64,000 nt of DNA. Source: Sisyra terminalis. Lineage: Eukaryota; Arthropoda; Insecta; Neuroptera; Sisyridae. Under the pieces are notes generated by a model. The model ran no database searches and was not told where the DNA came from. It saw only the letters and a list, made by a program, of their open reading frames with translations. The position numbers and the translations under genes were made by a program. Positions 1 through 13,600 of this stretch are shown here, in pieces. Position 1 is the first letter of the stretch; each line of letters starts with the position of its first letter. Location: assembly GCA_958496175.1 (NCBI GenBank), contig OY292280.1:10912001-10976000 (forward strand). The letters run 5' to 3'.

Positions 1-1639
1 TGCTGCAACGAATATGAACAGCGAGTCATCTCGATCTCACGCTGTTTTTACTGTGATTCTCACCCAAACTTTAATTGACACCAAATCGGGCGTTTCGGGG
101 GAAAAAGTTAGTCGAATGTCACTAGTCGATCTTGCCGGAAGTGAACGAGCTGTAAAAACCGGAGCAGTTGGCGAAAGATTAAAAGAAGGCTCGAATATCA
201 ACAAGTAGGAACCTACAAGTGGAACGCCTCTGGAACAGTTTCATTAACAAATTTTGTTGTAGATCTTTAACAACCTTAGGTTTGGTCATTTCCAAATTGG
301 CGGATCAGTCATCAAATAGTAAAAACAAGGATAAGTTTGTTCCATACCGGGATTCAGTTTTGACGTGGTTGCTGAAGGATAATCTTGGGGGTAACAGCAA
401 AACTGTAATGGTGGCAACGTTGTCACCGGCTGCCGATAACTATGAGGAAACCTTATCAACCCTCAGATATGCGGATCGGGCGAAACGTATTGTCAATCAT
501 GCTGTTATCAACGAAGATCCCAATGCTCGAATTATTCGAGAATTGAGGCAAGAAGTGGAAGCTCTTAAAGAAATGCTCAAATATGCTACGGTACTTGTTA
601 TAATACCAAACGAAGAAAACTAGAAACCAGAAGATTCAATTCCTAGTGGAATACCACAGAGAAAAATCCCAAAATCTCTGATATTTATTCCACTACCACA
701 TTCCAAACTCTCACCCAAGGAAATGAACTTCCAGTTTATAGTTTTCTTGTGCAAACCAAACCATACTTACTATCATCTTTTTATCCATTTTAGGGTTCAG
801 TTGTCGGAGATAATCAGCGAGATATCCACGAACAACTAAGTCAAAGTGAAAAATTAATGAAGCAAATGTCGCAAACTTGGGAAGAAAAACTAGTAAAAAC
901 TGGTAAAATTAGCTATCCAAATCATAATCCCCAAGTATTAATGGATTTCCTTTGCAGAACAAATTCAAAGTGAAAGACAACAGGCGTTGGAGAAAATGGG
1001 TATTAGTGTTCAAGCTTCTGGAATTAAAGTTGAAAAAAATAAATACTATTTAGTCAATTTGAATGCTGATCCACATCTAAATGAATTATTGGTTTATTAC
1101 TTAAAGGTACTTAATACTGATTGTAGCAAAGTTGCACTAAAAGTTCAAACAAAAGTAATACCAAGGAATCTATTGAAAAAGGGTTTAACAGGGATGGAGG
1201 TTTAGGAAAGAAAGAAATAAACTAGCAAACTAGTGTAAAAGAAACCCCTGGAAAGATACTTGGATAGCTTTTACTTTAGATAGCACTAGTTATTAAAGTT
1301 TGAACATTGCGGTGCAACATTGCTATCGGATTATTCAATCTGGGGACATAATATTGCCGGTATGGATTATCATAAAAAATAGCTGAACTCCTGATTTTTT
1401 TTAGGAACGCACACTAGTCGGTAGTTGTGATGCTGATATTCAGTTGTCTGGTCTGGGTATTCAGCCAGAACATTGCGTCATTGTAATGGATTCTGGTGAA
1501 CTTTTTTTGGAACCAGTCGCAAATGCTAGGTCCTGCGTAAATGGTTCGACTGTAACGAAAAGAACGGCGTTACATCATGGGGACCGAATTTTATGGGGAA
1601 ACCATCATTTTTTCCGAGTCAACTGTCCAAAATCAGTTT
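1..1639 (+). other. Khc-73: Khc-73 exons 1-5: motor C-terminus, neck, FHA
   Basis: Coding exons: up to 204 (frame starts at base 2), 263-590, 794-902, 958-1106, 1405-1639. The first two carry the end of the motor domain: [22 protein letters not shown], then [14 protein letters not shown] and [13 protein letters not shown]. Exon 3 begins the neck/coiled coil (SQTWEEKL). Exons 4-5 hold the FHA domain ([31 protein letters not shown]). The intron after 204 splits the Lys codon of NINK-SLTT. All junctions keep the frame, and each intron has GT and AG at its ends. Confidence 0.93.
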
Positions 1640-4600
1640 GTAAGTGCATAGTTTTAATCAAAACTGTTGGAATTAACTAAACAATTTTTTTTCTTAACTA
1701 GCGACAACTTCAGATCCGCAAACTCCAGCTCAAACATTTGACTACAATTTTGCTATTGAGGAACTCATGTTAAATGAATTAAGTAATGATCCAATTCAAA
1801 CAGCCATATCAAAACTAGAAAAGCAGCATGAAGAAGATAAGCAAGGTAAAGCAAATTTTTGCTTTTCTGAATTTTTCCAGGAAATTTAAAGTAACTTGCT
1901 TTTTTTTAGTTGCTTTGGAGAAACAACGTCAAGAATACGAAAGACAGTTTCAGCAACTACGGAATATCCTATCTCCATCCACTCCGTATGCACCATATAC
2001 TCTCCCATATGATCCTTTACGATTTGGAAAGATTACTCCCTGTACTCCAACCACTCAAATGCGAGTTGAAAAATGGGTTCAAGAAAGGGATAAAATGTTT
2101 AAAAGTAGCCTTGGAATCCTAAAAGAAGGAATCATGAAAGCCAATGCATTGGTTCAGGAAGCGAATTTTTTAGCCGAAGAAATGGAGCGACAAACCAAAT
2201 TCAGTGTCACCTTACAAATTCCTCCTGCTAATCTCAGTCCAAATCGAAAACGTGGTGCATTTGTTAGTGAACCAGCGATTTTAGTAAAGCGAGTAAACTG
2301 TGCCAGCCAAGTGTGGAGCATGGAAAAGTTGGAGAACAAATTGATTGATATGCGAGAAATGTACGAAGAGAAGAAAGAAAAAAATGCATCAAGTGAAGAA
2401 ATCTTATCACGAACTGTGGACCCATTCAATGAATCACAGGAAAACTACCATCTTATCGGAGTAGCAAATATTTTTTTGGAAGCATTATTCTATGATGTTC
2501 GTTTGGATTATCATACTCCAATCATAAGTCAACAGGGAGAAGTGGCTGGTCGGTTACAGGTTGAACTAACCCGAGTAGCTGGAAACTTTCCAAAAGATAG
2601 AACTTGCGACACGAACTACGAAAATTCTAGTGATAGCAGTCGTGAGGATGATCCCCAAACAACTGGGACTCGAACTGTAACGTGCCGCGTAACAATCAAA
2701 CAAGCCACTGGATTGCCTCCTTCCCTTTCCAATTACGTGTTTTGCCAGTACACTTTCTGGAACCACCCTGATCCGATTGTCGTATCCTTAGTAGACGACA
2801 CCGACAATCAGCAAAGAACAAAAGATTTTACAGTTCTAATAACGGAAGAACTACTGGAACACTGCTCTGAAGGAGCGTTATCAATTGAAGTCTGGGGCAA
2901 CAGTACAATCGGCTTTTCCAGAACTCGACCTGGTTGGGAAGTAGAACAACAGTTAGCAAAAGCCCGGTCTTTGGCTGATCGTTGGAGTGAACTCACCCGA
3001 AAAATTGAACTATGGGTCGAAATTCAAGAGCTAAACGAACAAGGAGAATACACCCCAGTAGAAGTAAGTGCCAAGCCAGATATAATGACTGGTGGAGTCT
3101 ATCAATTGCGACAAGGACAACAGCGCAGAATTCTCGTTCGAGTAAAACCAGTCCAAAATTCCGGCACATTACCAATTATTTGCCAATCAATTATTAGTAT
3201 AGCTGTTGGAAGTGTGGTGATCCGCAGCCGCTTACAAAAGCCTCTTGATTCATATCAAGAAGAAGACTTAACAATCTTACGAGAAAAATGGAGTGATGCT
3301 TTGATGCGTCGGCGTCAATATTTAGATCAACAAATCAAAAAATTAATTGATAAGCAAGGTACTGCTTAAAATATTTCAGTAATAAACATTAGGACTAATA
3401 ATTTTTAAATTTAGATAAAACTGAACAAGATATTGAACGGGAACAAAGTTTGGTTGATCAGTGGGTGAATTTGACGGAGGAACGGAATGCGGTTTTAGTT
3501 CCAGCAGCAGGATCTGGAATTCCTGGAGCTCCAGCAGTTTGGGATCCTCCTCCAGGAATGGAACCTTACGTTCCGGTTTTGTTTCTAGACTTAAACGGTT
3601 GGTAACATTAAATTTTCACAAATAAGCATTTTCACACGTTAAAATTCACGGTCGTTGTAAAGTAAAATTTTTTGAAAGTACGAAAAATTTTGTGAACGCT
3701 ACCGTGAGGTTAGTGGCGTGATTCGCACACAAAGTCACACGTACATCTCCGTATGATAAGGGGGATTTTTCATGCACATATGTGTGGACAAGATGACACA
3801 TACCACACAATAACTGCAACAAAAATTACCGTAAAAGTTGACACCCCAATTTTGAACAATTTTATTTTTCCTTTTTTCTTTTACAGCTGATGATTTGTCG
3901 AGTACTCGATCTGGGGAAGAAATTCCAATTAGTGGTGTCAATTCAATTTTGTCGAAAGAGCACGGGAAAAATTTCTATAATCTACATGTAATTCAGCATT
4001 TGGAGAAAGATGTTTGTGCAGTAGCCTCGTGGGATTCTTCAATCCATGATAATGTGCATCTGAATAGAATTACTGATCGTAAGTTTGCTTAACCGAAGTT
4101 TGAAATAAAGTTACTAAATTTGAACTATTTCAGCTAATGAACGTGTATACTTAATCCTTAAGACTACCGTTCGGTTATCCCATCCTGCTCCAATGGAATT
4201 AGTTCTTAGGAAACGACTAGCCCTTAATATTTACAAAAAACAAAGCTTTACTGATCGAATCAAACGAAGAATTGTACGAACAGATTACATTACTCAATCT
4301 GGTAAGTAATTATTCTCTTATATTTACTTAACTTTTACTAAAATATTTCTTTTTAGGGGTTACATATGAAGTTGTTTCAAACATTCCAAAAGCCAGCGAA
4401 GAGCTAGAAGATCGTGAGTCCCTAGCCCAAATTGCTGCATCTGGGGAAAACACATCCCTTAGCGACGGGGAAACTTACATAGGTATTATTGGAAACCTTT
4501 CCGAAATTCTTTGATTAAATTGGGGGTTGTTCCAGAAAAATATACAAAGGGGGTGAGTGCTGTGGAAAGTATTTTGGTGTTGGATCGATTACGTCAAAGT

Positions 4601-7600
4601 GTGGCTGTGAAAGAACTATTGCAAGCTCAAGGACAACCCTTAATGCGGAAAACGGAAAGTGTACCAAATATTTCGCAAGTATGTATAACTGCATTGAAGT
4701 TATTATTACAATCCTATAGAATATGTAATATTGCTGCAATATTACATCGTTATGTTCGAAAATATATCCGGTTTTGTACCTAATCAGTGGTTAGTAAACT
4801 ATTCCACTGTACTAGAAGATGATTATGGGGGAAATTTGATGGAAAAATGTGAGAAGCAAATAAATTTTTATTGTTTCAATATTGCGGTGCAAATTTATTG
4901 TAATATTGCCAAGACATTGCATATTCTTTGGATTGTCAAAAGATTTGGTTGCTTATAAAAACTACTGAACTACTTTTGCTTAAATTAAAAGTTATGGCAG
5001 TCAAGCCTTTTAGTCAAATGTGTTCTACTGCCTATTTCATATAAAAAGTTTAAACTTTTTTAAAGTTGACAGCTAATTGAAAAACAATTAATGCACTGTT
5101 GCACCTATTTGTAATAAATGCCTTAAAATTTGCAAATCGTATTAATTTAATTGGAGGAAAAAAAATGCCACGCGCTGATTTAAAGCCACACCCTTTGCGC
5201 CTGCGCAAACAGCGCTAGCGCTGTATACTGGAATCTTTATGAAAATTCCTTTTTAATACGATTTGTTCAGTTTTGCTTTTAACGCCTTATCCACATTGAT
5301 CATTTGTTTTAACGCACTTGAAAACTTCATAGTTCTGTAGTTTAGTAGAAAAATTAACTGAAAATAACTGTTTCTGCATTTTAAAATCAACCGCGTACAT
5401 TTTCAATGATTTTCTCGCTTTTTACTTTTGTTAAAAAAAAAATGCTTTCGTATTTCATGTCATTCAGATTTTGGAAACAAAGAGCGTTGTAAGTAAATAT
5501 CATAAGAGTGTAGTGTTGTCTAATGCATGAATGTGAGGATCAAACTATTTTTACCATTTTGTCTGTGTTTTACAGTTTTACAGTTTTAACTATGTACAGT
5601 TTTATGCTAACTGCAATTATTTGTCTTTAGTTACCTGTTATCTTCTGTAATAGTCGTAACGATTGTTTGTATGTTTTACAGCTCATGCGCTATGAAACCA
5701 GTATGGAAAGTTTAAGCAGTATGGTCAGATCCGAGAGCGTGACTGATCTGAATCTGGACTTCAAGTCGAATCGTACTGTTAAAAAGCGTACTGCATCCCT
5801 CGAATGTGATATAACCACACCACCGAAACCATTCGGAATAGGTAAATGCAATTTTTTGATATTTCCATCATTTGTTTTTTTCAGAATTCAGTTACGATTC
5901 CTAACTGATCTTTTTACAGTTTAGTTTAACGTTCCATTGTTTTCAATTAGAATAGAAACAAATCTCGATTTACTTCCATTAAGATAGTTTGTATCGTAAT
6001 TGTTGTAAAAAATCAATTAACCAGTTTATTATTACAGTTTAGTCAATATTACAGTTTAGATTAATTTGTGAAAATTTTAGTCAATTTAGTTTTTCCAATA
6101 ATAAGTACTCTAAATAACAGCTAGTTGTTTTCAATTCGTTTCTAACTTGACTACTGAATAGTACAGAATCGTTTCAAATCTGCTGGATTTTTCATTTGCT
6201 TGTCTTTTGCAAAAAAAATATAATATTTCTAAATTATAGTTAGAAACGAATTTTTTTATATTTCATTTGCCTATAAAAGCTTCAATTATCAACTGAAACT
6301 CAACAACTTCAATTACTAACTTTTTCAATCAATTGATTGAAAATCAATTCAGCAACAAAAACGATTCGCCGCTAAAATTTTTCATCCAAATGACACTAAT
6401 CCTCAAATACAGAATTTCTTTCTCATACAACAGTCCTGTTTCTTCCTGTATAGTAATCTACTCCTCTTTTCAAAAGTCAAGGAATTTATTTCTGATTTTT
6501 TTCTAACATTCTATATTCTTCCAGACTATGAGATTCATTCATTAAGATTATCTTTAAGGACATATGGCCTCGTTTACTCTCCTTATTGATCATCCTTAAG
6601 GACTCTTTTTCATTTCTTTGTTTTAACTCTACTGGAATCATCGACTAATTAAACGAACTTTTATTCTACTCTTGTTTATTAATTCTTAATGGTTTACTAA
6701 ATGCAATGCTTGTTAAATTGCACTTCAGTATTTGAAATTCAGATCTTTTAACTTATTATGACACTTTTTGGAGAATCGTTGGGTAAGGAGACTACGTTTT
6801 CCAAAGCTAAAAAATCTTCAATTCTGTGATTAAAAATTAAACAGAATAAAGGAAACTATAGCTTAAATAGTCAAAATAAGATTTTTTCGCTGACTATGAA
6901 CAGTTATACTGGGTATACAATATATAGGATATATTGCGGTTCAATTAATGTAGTATAATTTAACAGAATAATATATAAAAAACATACCATAAACATAAAT
7001 TTGAACAGAAATATTCGGGACGTATTGCCCATATACGTATTTCGATTGCCAAGCAATCTTCCTCAGTGGTCATCAAGTAGTTTGGATCACTTCGTAACTA
7101 CTTTGTGATTTCTCTCAATTTATAGGTTGAGCCTTTCTCTTTTTGCGATGTGGTTATGGAGGGGGGTTATTGACCACTGAGGAAGATTGTTTGGCAATCG
7201 AAATACGTATCTGGGAAAAACGTCACGAATATTTTTGTTTGAACTTCTGTTCAAATTTATGTTTATGGTATGATTTTTATATATTATTATATTAAATTAT
7301 ACTACATAAATTGGACCGCAATATATCCTATATATTGCATACACAGTATAGCTTTAATAGAAATAACCTCTGCTATTTACGACCAACTGGGTAGTAGCAT
7401 AACGTGATGGGCACTAGGGGGTCATGGGTGCGGGTAAAACATGAAAATGAGGCGGCATATTGACTTCGATAATTCCTTAAAAGATTTTGCTTTGAGAAAA
7501 ATACGAGTACGTTCTTAAATAACTAACGAATTTAAATGTATTAGATTTTTTTATTTATTTTTTTTCTAATCATGAAAATAAGGGGGGGGGGCAAATTATT

Positions 7601-10600
7601 GGTCGACCCGGGCGACAAAATCGCATAGTACGCTACTGCAACTATGAACATACTAATCCCAAGGTAAAAAACTAATTTATTTTTAATACAAAACTTTGAG
7701 CAGATGACTTGTTGGAAAATCGTTTTTCCTCCAATTAACTTATCTTTTTGTCACCTTATTGATTTTCTCATTATTGAATATTGGTAATCAATTACTTGTT
7801 CAAAGTTTTCAGAAACTTCAATGTTTTCTGAAGATCCCTAACTGGGCCTTAAATGAAACCAAAGTTTCAACTGTAATTTGAGCTTTAAAGTTGAGATATT
7901 TGGTTAAGCGCATGCGCCACAGGTTGACCAACTTCGTAATTGACGAGTGATGTTGATAACGGTAGCTGAATTAATTCCGATGAAATATGAGTTGTATTTC
8001 AGGTTTTTAGTGTAGTACTTATTAGATAGTAACAGTTGGAGTGTGTATTTTTGCGTGTAAATCGAGATTTGATATAATTTATTGAAAATTTCTAATGAAA
8101 TAGTTTAGTGAAGCGTTTTTCTTACAGTTGATCGCTTTTTGTTCATAAAAATAATCAATTGTCACAATTTGTTTAACATCAGCGAAAAAAAATCCTTGTT
8201 ACTGCTCAGCACTAAATAAATATTTCTGTTTTGTGATCAAAACGAATATTTGATTGCTTTTCACGCTTTACTGTTGAAAATTCTTGACTTTCAGTCCAAA
8301 TTATTATTTCGGTTTTTCAAAAATTCCAAATCTAAATTCTCTTTACAATGTCATCGTTTCGTTGAACTAATTTGATACTTTTATTTATTTTTTTTCCGTG
8401 CAACGCCAAGGCTCCATTCTCTCAGGTAAAATGGAGGCTTGTATATTGAGATTGCGATAAATATACATAAACATAAAATCCATAAATTATATTCTTATCA
8501 GATTTTCAGTAGAGGAAATTCTGATAATAATCTAATTTTGATGCGAATAATTCAACAAAACAATATCCAATTTAATGGTAGTAATCACCGTTTATGTTTG
8601 TCGCAGATATCAACAATGACAAATTTTAAACAATGATTACTCTACCCTTATAAAGAAAATAACCAAAATACGATAAAAAACGATTTGGTTTCAATGATTT
8701 TGTATCAATTTACCATAAAAAAATATTAAGAAAAAATCGATTAATTTATAGCATTTTTTTGGTTTTCTTCTACAAGGGTTGATTCAAAAAAATTTAGTAA
8801 CCTTATTCCTGTTTTTATCAGTTATAGTAAACGTCATGAAAAAGCAAAAGATTCCACTCGGTTAAACATCGATTGGAATCAAGAAATTGTGTATCAAAAT
8901 CTTTCGATTTTTGAGATATTTAAGATGCAATTTTGGATTATTATTGAAACAAGAACAAGGTTACTAATTTATATCAAATTAGGCAAAAAATCAATCACTT
9001 ATGTAATATATGAAGTTCATAATTTATTTTAACTTTTAATTAATTAAAAATAAAGTCAAAATGTTTATGGGGGGCAAATCCCAGGAAACGAATATTCGCA
9101 GGTCTGGGCAAAATGCCCGCAGTATTCCAAGCAGAAGTCTATGTCATAATCATTTGCCTTCTTTGTATCACTAGATATCAAGTGACCCAAAAATCAGGGA
9201 ACTGAAGGCATTTTGTTGGGCCAGGGAAAAAAATGGGTTGTTGGAAAATTTTCCAATAAATTCTTCAAGAATTGGCAACGTTGATTCATTTGCGAATTGA
9301 AATAAAAATAGAATCGTTTCCAGGTGATGATTTGTCTAAAAAAAAATTCCTGTTCTAAAAAAGTTATAAAAAAATGTGCAAATTTCCCGAGTTTTTTCAC
9401 AAGTTCTCTAATTTTCCTCCCTTTTCTTCTGACCCAATGAAAAATCTTGATTTTCGAAATTTGATTGCTAAATCTTCTGTAGTATTGCCCGAACAAAAGA
9501 TTTCGAAATATTTTGGATAAGATGTCATCGTAACTAAGCAAATTTCGTGAAGAATTTTACTTCATTATAATTTTATTTGATTTCGTTTTCCTCATAACTG
9601 ATCCTACTTTCTGGAAGGGAAGTTTTCTATAAATAAGGTTAGGGGATGGTACAAATCTCTTAGATTTTTTTTCTAATTTTGTTTAAAATCGGTTCAGAGA
9701 ACAAACGCAAGGAAATTTTTGGGGTCACTGATTACAAATATGACGTACCTAAGGACAGGAGTGGACTTCATTTCCTGAAAAAATGTTTTTTTTTTAATTC
9801 TTGATGTGTTTCAACGCTTTTATCATTTTAAGGATAATTTACGAATTATAATTCCTTTGTGAGGGGATAAAAGAAGGAAATATTCGTGTAGTATCACTAA
9901 ATATCAAGTGACCCAGAAATCTGAAAATTCAAGGAATTTTTTTGGGTCAGGGAAAAAAAATGGGTTGTTGGAAAATTCTTCAAGAATTGGAAATGTCGAT
10001 TCATTTGCGAATTGAAATTAAGAAAAAAACGTTTCCAGGTGATTTGTCTAAAAGGAGTCAGTGCAAATTTCCCGAATTTTTTCACAAGTTCTCTAATTTT
10101 CCTCTTTTTTCTTCTGACCCAATGAAACTTCTTGACTTTCCAGACCTCCGTGGTCGCTAGATTTTCAATAGTACTGCCCGAATGAAAGATCTGGGCCTAG
10201 AAGGTTCTTATTTTTGAATAAGATGTCATTGTAATGAAGAAAATTTGGGGAAAAATCATCACCACATTATTTGATTTTCTTTTATGTTTTTTCTTGAAAT
10301 TGATCCGATTTTTCGGTAGGGAAGTTTTTCTATAAATATGATCAGAGTATGAATCGAATTTTGGTCTGGAAAGTCAGGGAAATTGGTGAAGAAAATACTC
10401 GGTATCCTGGAAAAGTTTAACTGGATTTTCTCCCCAAATGGAGTGAACAATTTGGAAAAGTATTAAAATTATATAATTGAGTAAATAAGTGATTGATTTT
10501 GGTACTAATTTGAATAATGAATACTATAAATCGGATATGGAAAATTTTCGAAAATCACGGTCCCGGTCAATTGGTGTGGTTTTTGCTTGATTGATGATTG

Positions 10601-13600
10601 TTCGGGACATTTTTCAAAGTAGAACTTCGTTTTAGTATAATTGTTGATTGTTTATCATAAGATTTTTATCAAAATTTAGTCGTATTTTATTTTGATTTTC
10701 TTTTTTATTTGGAAAATTAAACACGGAGACACCACGTAGTTTAATATGGATATATACATATAGCAAATGATTGGCATTATTTGTAATTTAATATCTATTT
10801 ATGATGAATATTAAAAGTTGCATGGCCTGTTTAATGTTAGATTATTAATATATTACATACTGACAAAAAAAAAATATAAATCAATAGGTAAAAACCAATC
10901 CACTGCAAACATTGCTTTGCTTTACAAAATGGAGGCAAAGATGATCTTGAGGAAAATTCGATGCTGAATGATTGAATGTCGTTTGATTTTTTCCGAAGGA
11001 AAACCAATCAATTTTACTTAATAAACAAAATCAATAGCCAAGAATGACTTGTAGAAAATACTCGTAAACTGCATTTTTTAAACATTTTTCTTTCTACCAT
11101 CTGTTTTTCTTTTATTTTTTTTGGAACATGTAGGTGCACTTGCTAAGAAACAACACTAGCGTGGCAAATGTGTAAAATTGATGTCTTTACACAATAGAGG
11201 GTTGAGCTTTTCTGACAAATGGTCCCGATGGGGCGCAAAAGTCCAATGGGATCATTTGTCGAGAAGCTGACCGTCTTGAATGTACATGATTATATTTGGT
11301 ACTTTTCTATACTCTCAGCTTGTTCTGATCTAATCTTTAATCAGTTCCCTGCAATTGCATTTCAGCTCGACCAACATTCCTAAATCTCAACTTAAACCTC
11401 AATACTTTGAGACTTCAACAACCCTCCGGAGGACCAAAACGTACGTTCAATAAAATTCACCCCTCAATGTTGTTCCCACTTTTTGTTTTAACCACCGTCC
11501 TTCCGTTGCTTGATAGAAACCAGTTCCAGTTTGTTCCGAAACCAAAGGATTTATTTTATTTTTATTTTTTTTTTTCCCCCACTTCCAATTGTATAGTAGT
11601 TAGTTGCATGATGGCGCCAATTATAAAATTTCTGTTGTGAAAACATTTTTTTTTCGACAGCATCTCCAGCTTGCGTTAAGTTGGGAAGTCTCCGGATGAC
11701 TACATTACATGAGGAACAAACACATTCTTCCTCTTTTAACAAGGATAACAACCTCGAAGATAGCCACAGCGAACCTGAATTTTCGGAATTCGAATCCTAT
11801 CAGGTACGAATTAAACTAGAATAAAAGAAAACCTTTCTTTATGATTTAAATTTACTCGATAGTATATTTCCCAACCATAAAGGATGAAATGATTTTCTCA
11901 GTTTACTATCCTTAATTCTCGAATCAAGTGATAGCATGCAGTAAATTTGCAGAAATTTTCTTCTACTCTTTAAAGCAACGTTTCTTAACTATTTTCGGCC
12001 TTCGAACTCCAAAGAAAATCACGATTTTACCTCCTTAATAAGAAAATCAGCCCTATTACTTTAACTCTACAAATATAAAACATGATGAGACTGCAAACTC
12101 CCATACAGACACTCGTGGACCCTAGGGTGGGTCAAAAAAAATCGATTATTTTTTTTTTACAAGTGACGCGGAAAAATGGGTTCTAGACACCTTAAAAAAT
12201 TTTCACCAAGTATGAGCTCTTAATTTAAGAGGAAGATTCTCCGCATCGCAGTTTTGTATTATTTTCTCAGTCCAATAGAAAAAAAATCATACCTCATCAT
12301 TTATCGATTGTACAGAAAAATGTTTTGAAAGAATTTTTTAGGAAATTTAATGCTCTACAAAAAAGGTATTCTATATTTTTTCCGTAAGCCTCACCATTTG
12401 AAAGATATTAAGGATTTAATTTTGATTATTTTAAGACAAATTTCATTTTTGTTTATGAATTTTATAACTCAACAACAAATGACTCTTATACAATGCGCAA
12501 TAAAAATTTTTGTTGAAAATTAACTGCTCTATAAAAATGGTTTGTAATGTTTTGGCGATTTAATTAATCGTTCAAAAGATATTCATCATCAAACTTTCAT
12601 GTGTTCGGGTTTTAAAAGTTTTTGATGAGATATTCGAAAAATTTCAATTTAATTTATAATTTTTGAGAAAATTTATACGAGTTTTAGTTTTTATCAACTT
12701 AGAAACTTCAAAATATTTTTCAAAATAAAACTCAAATAATACTTATATTAATGACAAAAAATTAAATTTTCTCAAAAATTATAAATTAAATTGAAATTAT
12801 TCGAATATCTCATCAAAAACTTTTAAAAGCCGTACACATGAAAGTTTGATGATGAATATCTTTTGAAGGGTTAATTTAATCGCCAAAACATAAGAAACCA
12901 TTTTTATAGAGCAGTTAATTTCCAACAAAAATTTGTATTGCGCATTGTATAAGAGTCATTTATTGTCGAGTTATAAAATTCATAAATAAAAATGAAATTT
13001 GTCTTAAAATAATCAAAATTAAATCCTTAATATCTTTCAAATGGTGAGGCTTACGGAAAAAATATAGAATACCTTTTTTGTAGAGCATTAAATTTCCTAA
13101 AAAATTCTTTCAAAACATTTTTCTGTACAATCGATAAATGATGAGGTATGAGTTTTTTTTCAATTGGACTGAGAAAAAAATACAAAACTGCGATGCGGAG
13201 GATCTTCCTATTCAAATTAAGAGCTCATACTTGGTGAGAATTTTTTAAAGGTGTCTAGCGACCCATTTTCCGCGTCACTTGTAAAAAAAAAAATAATCGA
13301 TTTTTTTGACCCACCCTAGTGGACCCCCATGGGTTCGCGGACAATAGGCTAAAAACACTGCTTTAAAATGTACCATATGGAGAATACTTTAAATCTAGTA
13401 ACCTAGAATGAGCGTTTAAGTGTGAATCTATTACAGGGCCAGACAAATAAAGCTAAGCAGGAAGCCAAGATGAACATCCCTTCTTCACGAACTTTAGATT
13501 CACTTCGGGAACTCCAAGAAAATAAGTCCGCAACAACGGCAGGTGGAGGAACTCCGTCAGTTACCTCTAGTGGATACGGTTCAGAAGCAGCATCTTCTAG

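Larger units (their letters stand above)
5842..11365 (+). other. Long Khc-73 intron, no coding exon recognised
   Basis: This 5.5-kb intron separates the exon ending PPKPFGI from the exon starting RPTFLNLN. It contains a foldback element (6871-7346), a possible small TIR element (7390-7650) and a duplicated segment (9165-10352). The short open frames on both strands lack splice context and protein-like composition. I see no RNA gene. Confidence 0.7.

Noticed and set aside
9194..10085. Minus-strand frames at 9194-9541 and 9897-10085 with similar translations
   Set aside because: They share residues only because the DNA is duplicated. Composition is AT-driven, and no start, splice or domain evidence supports a gene.
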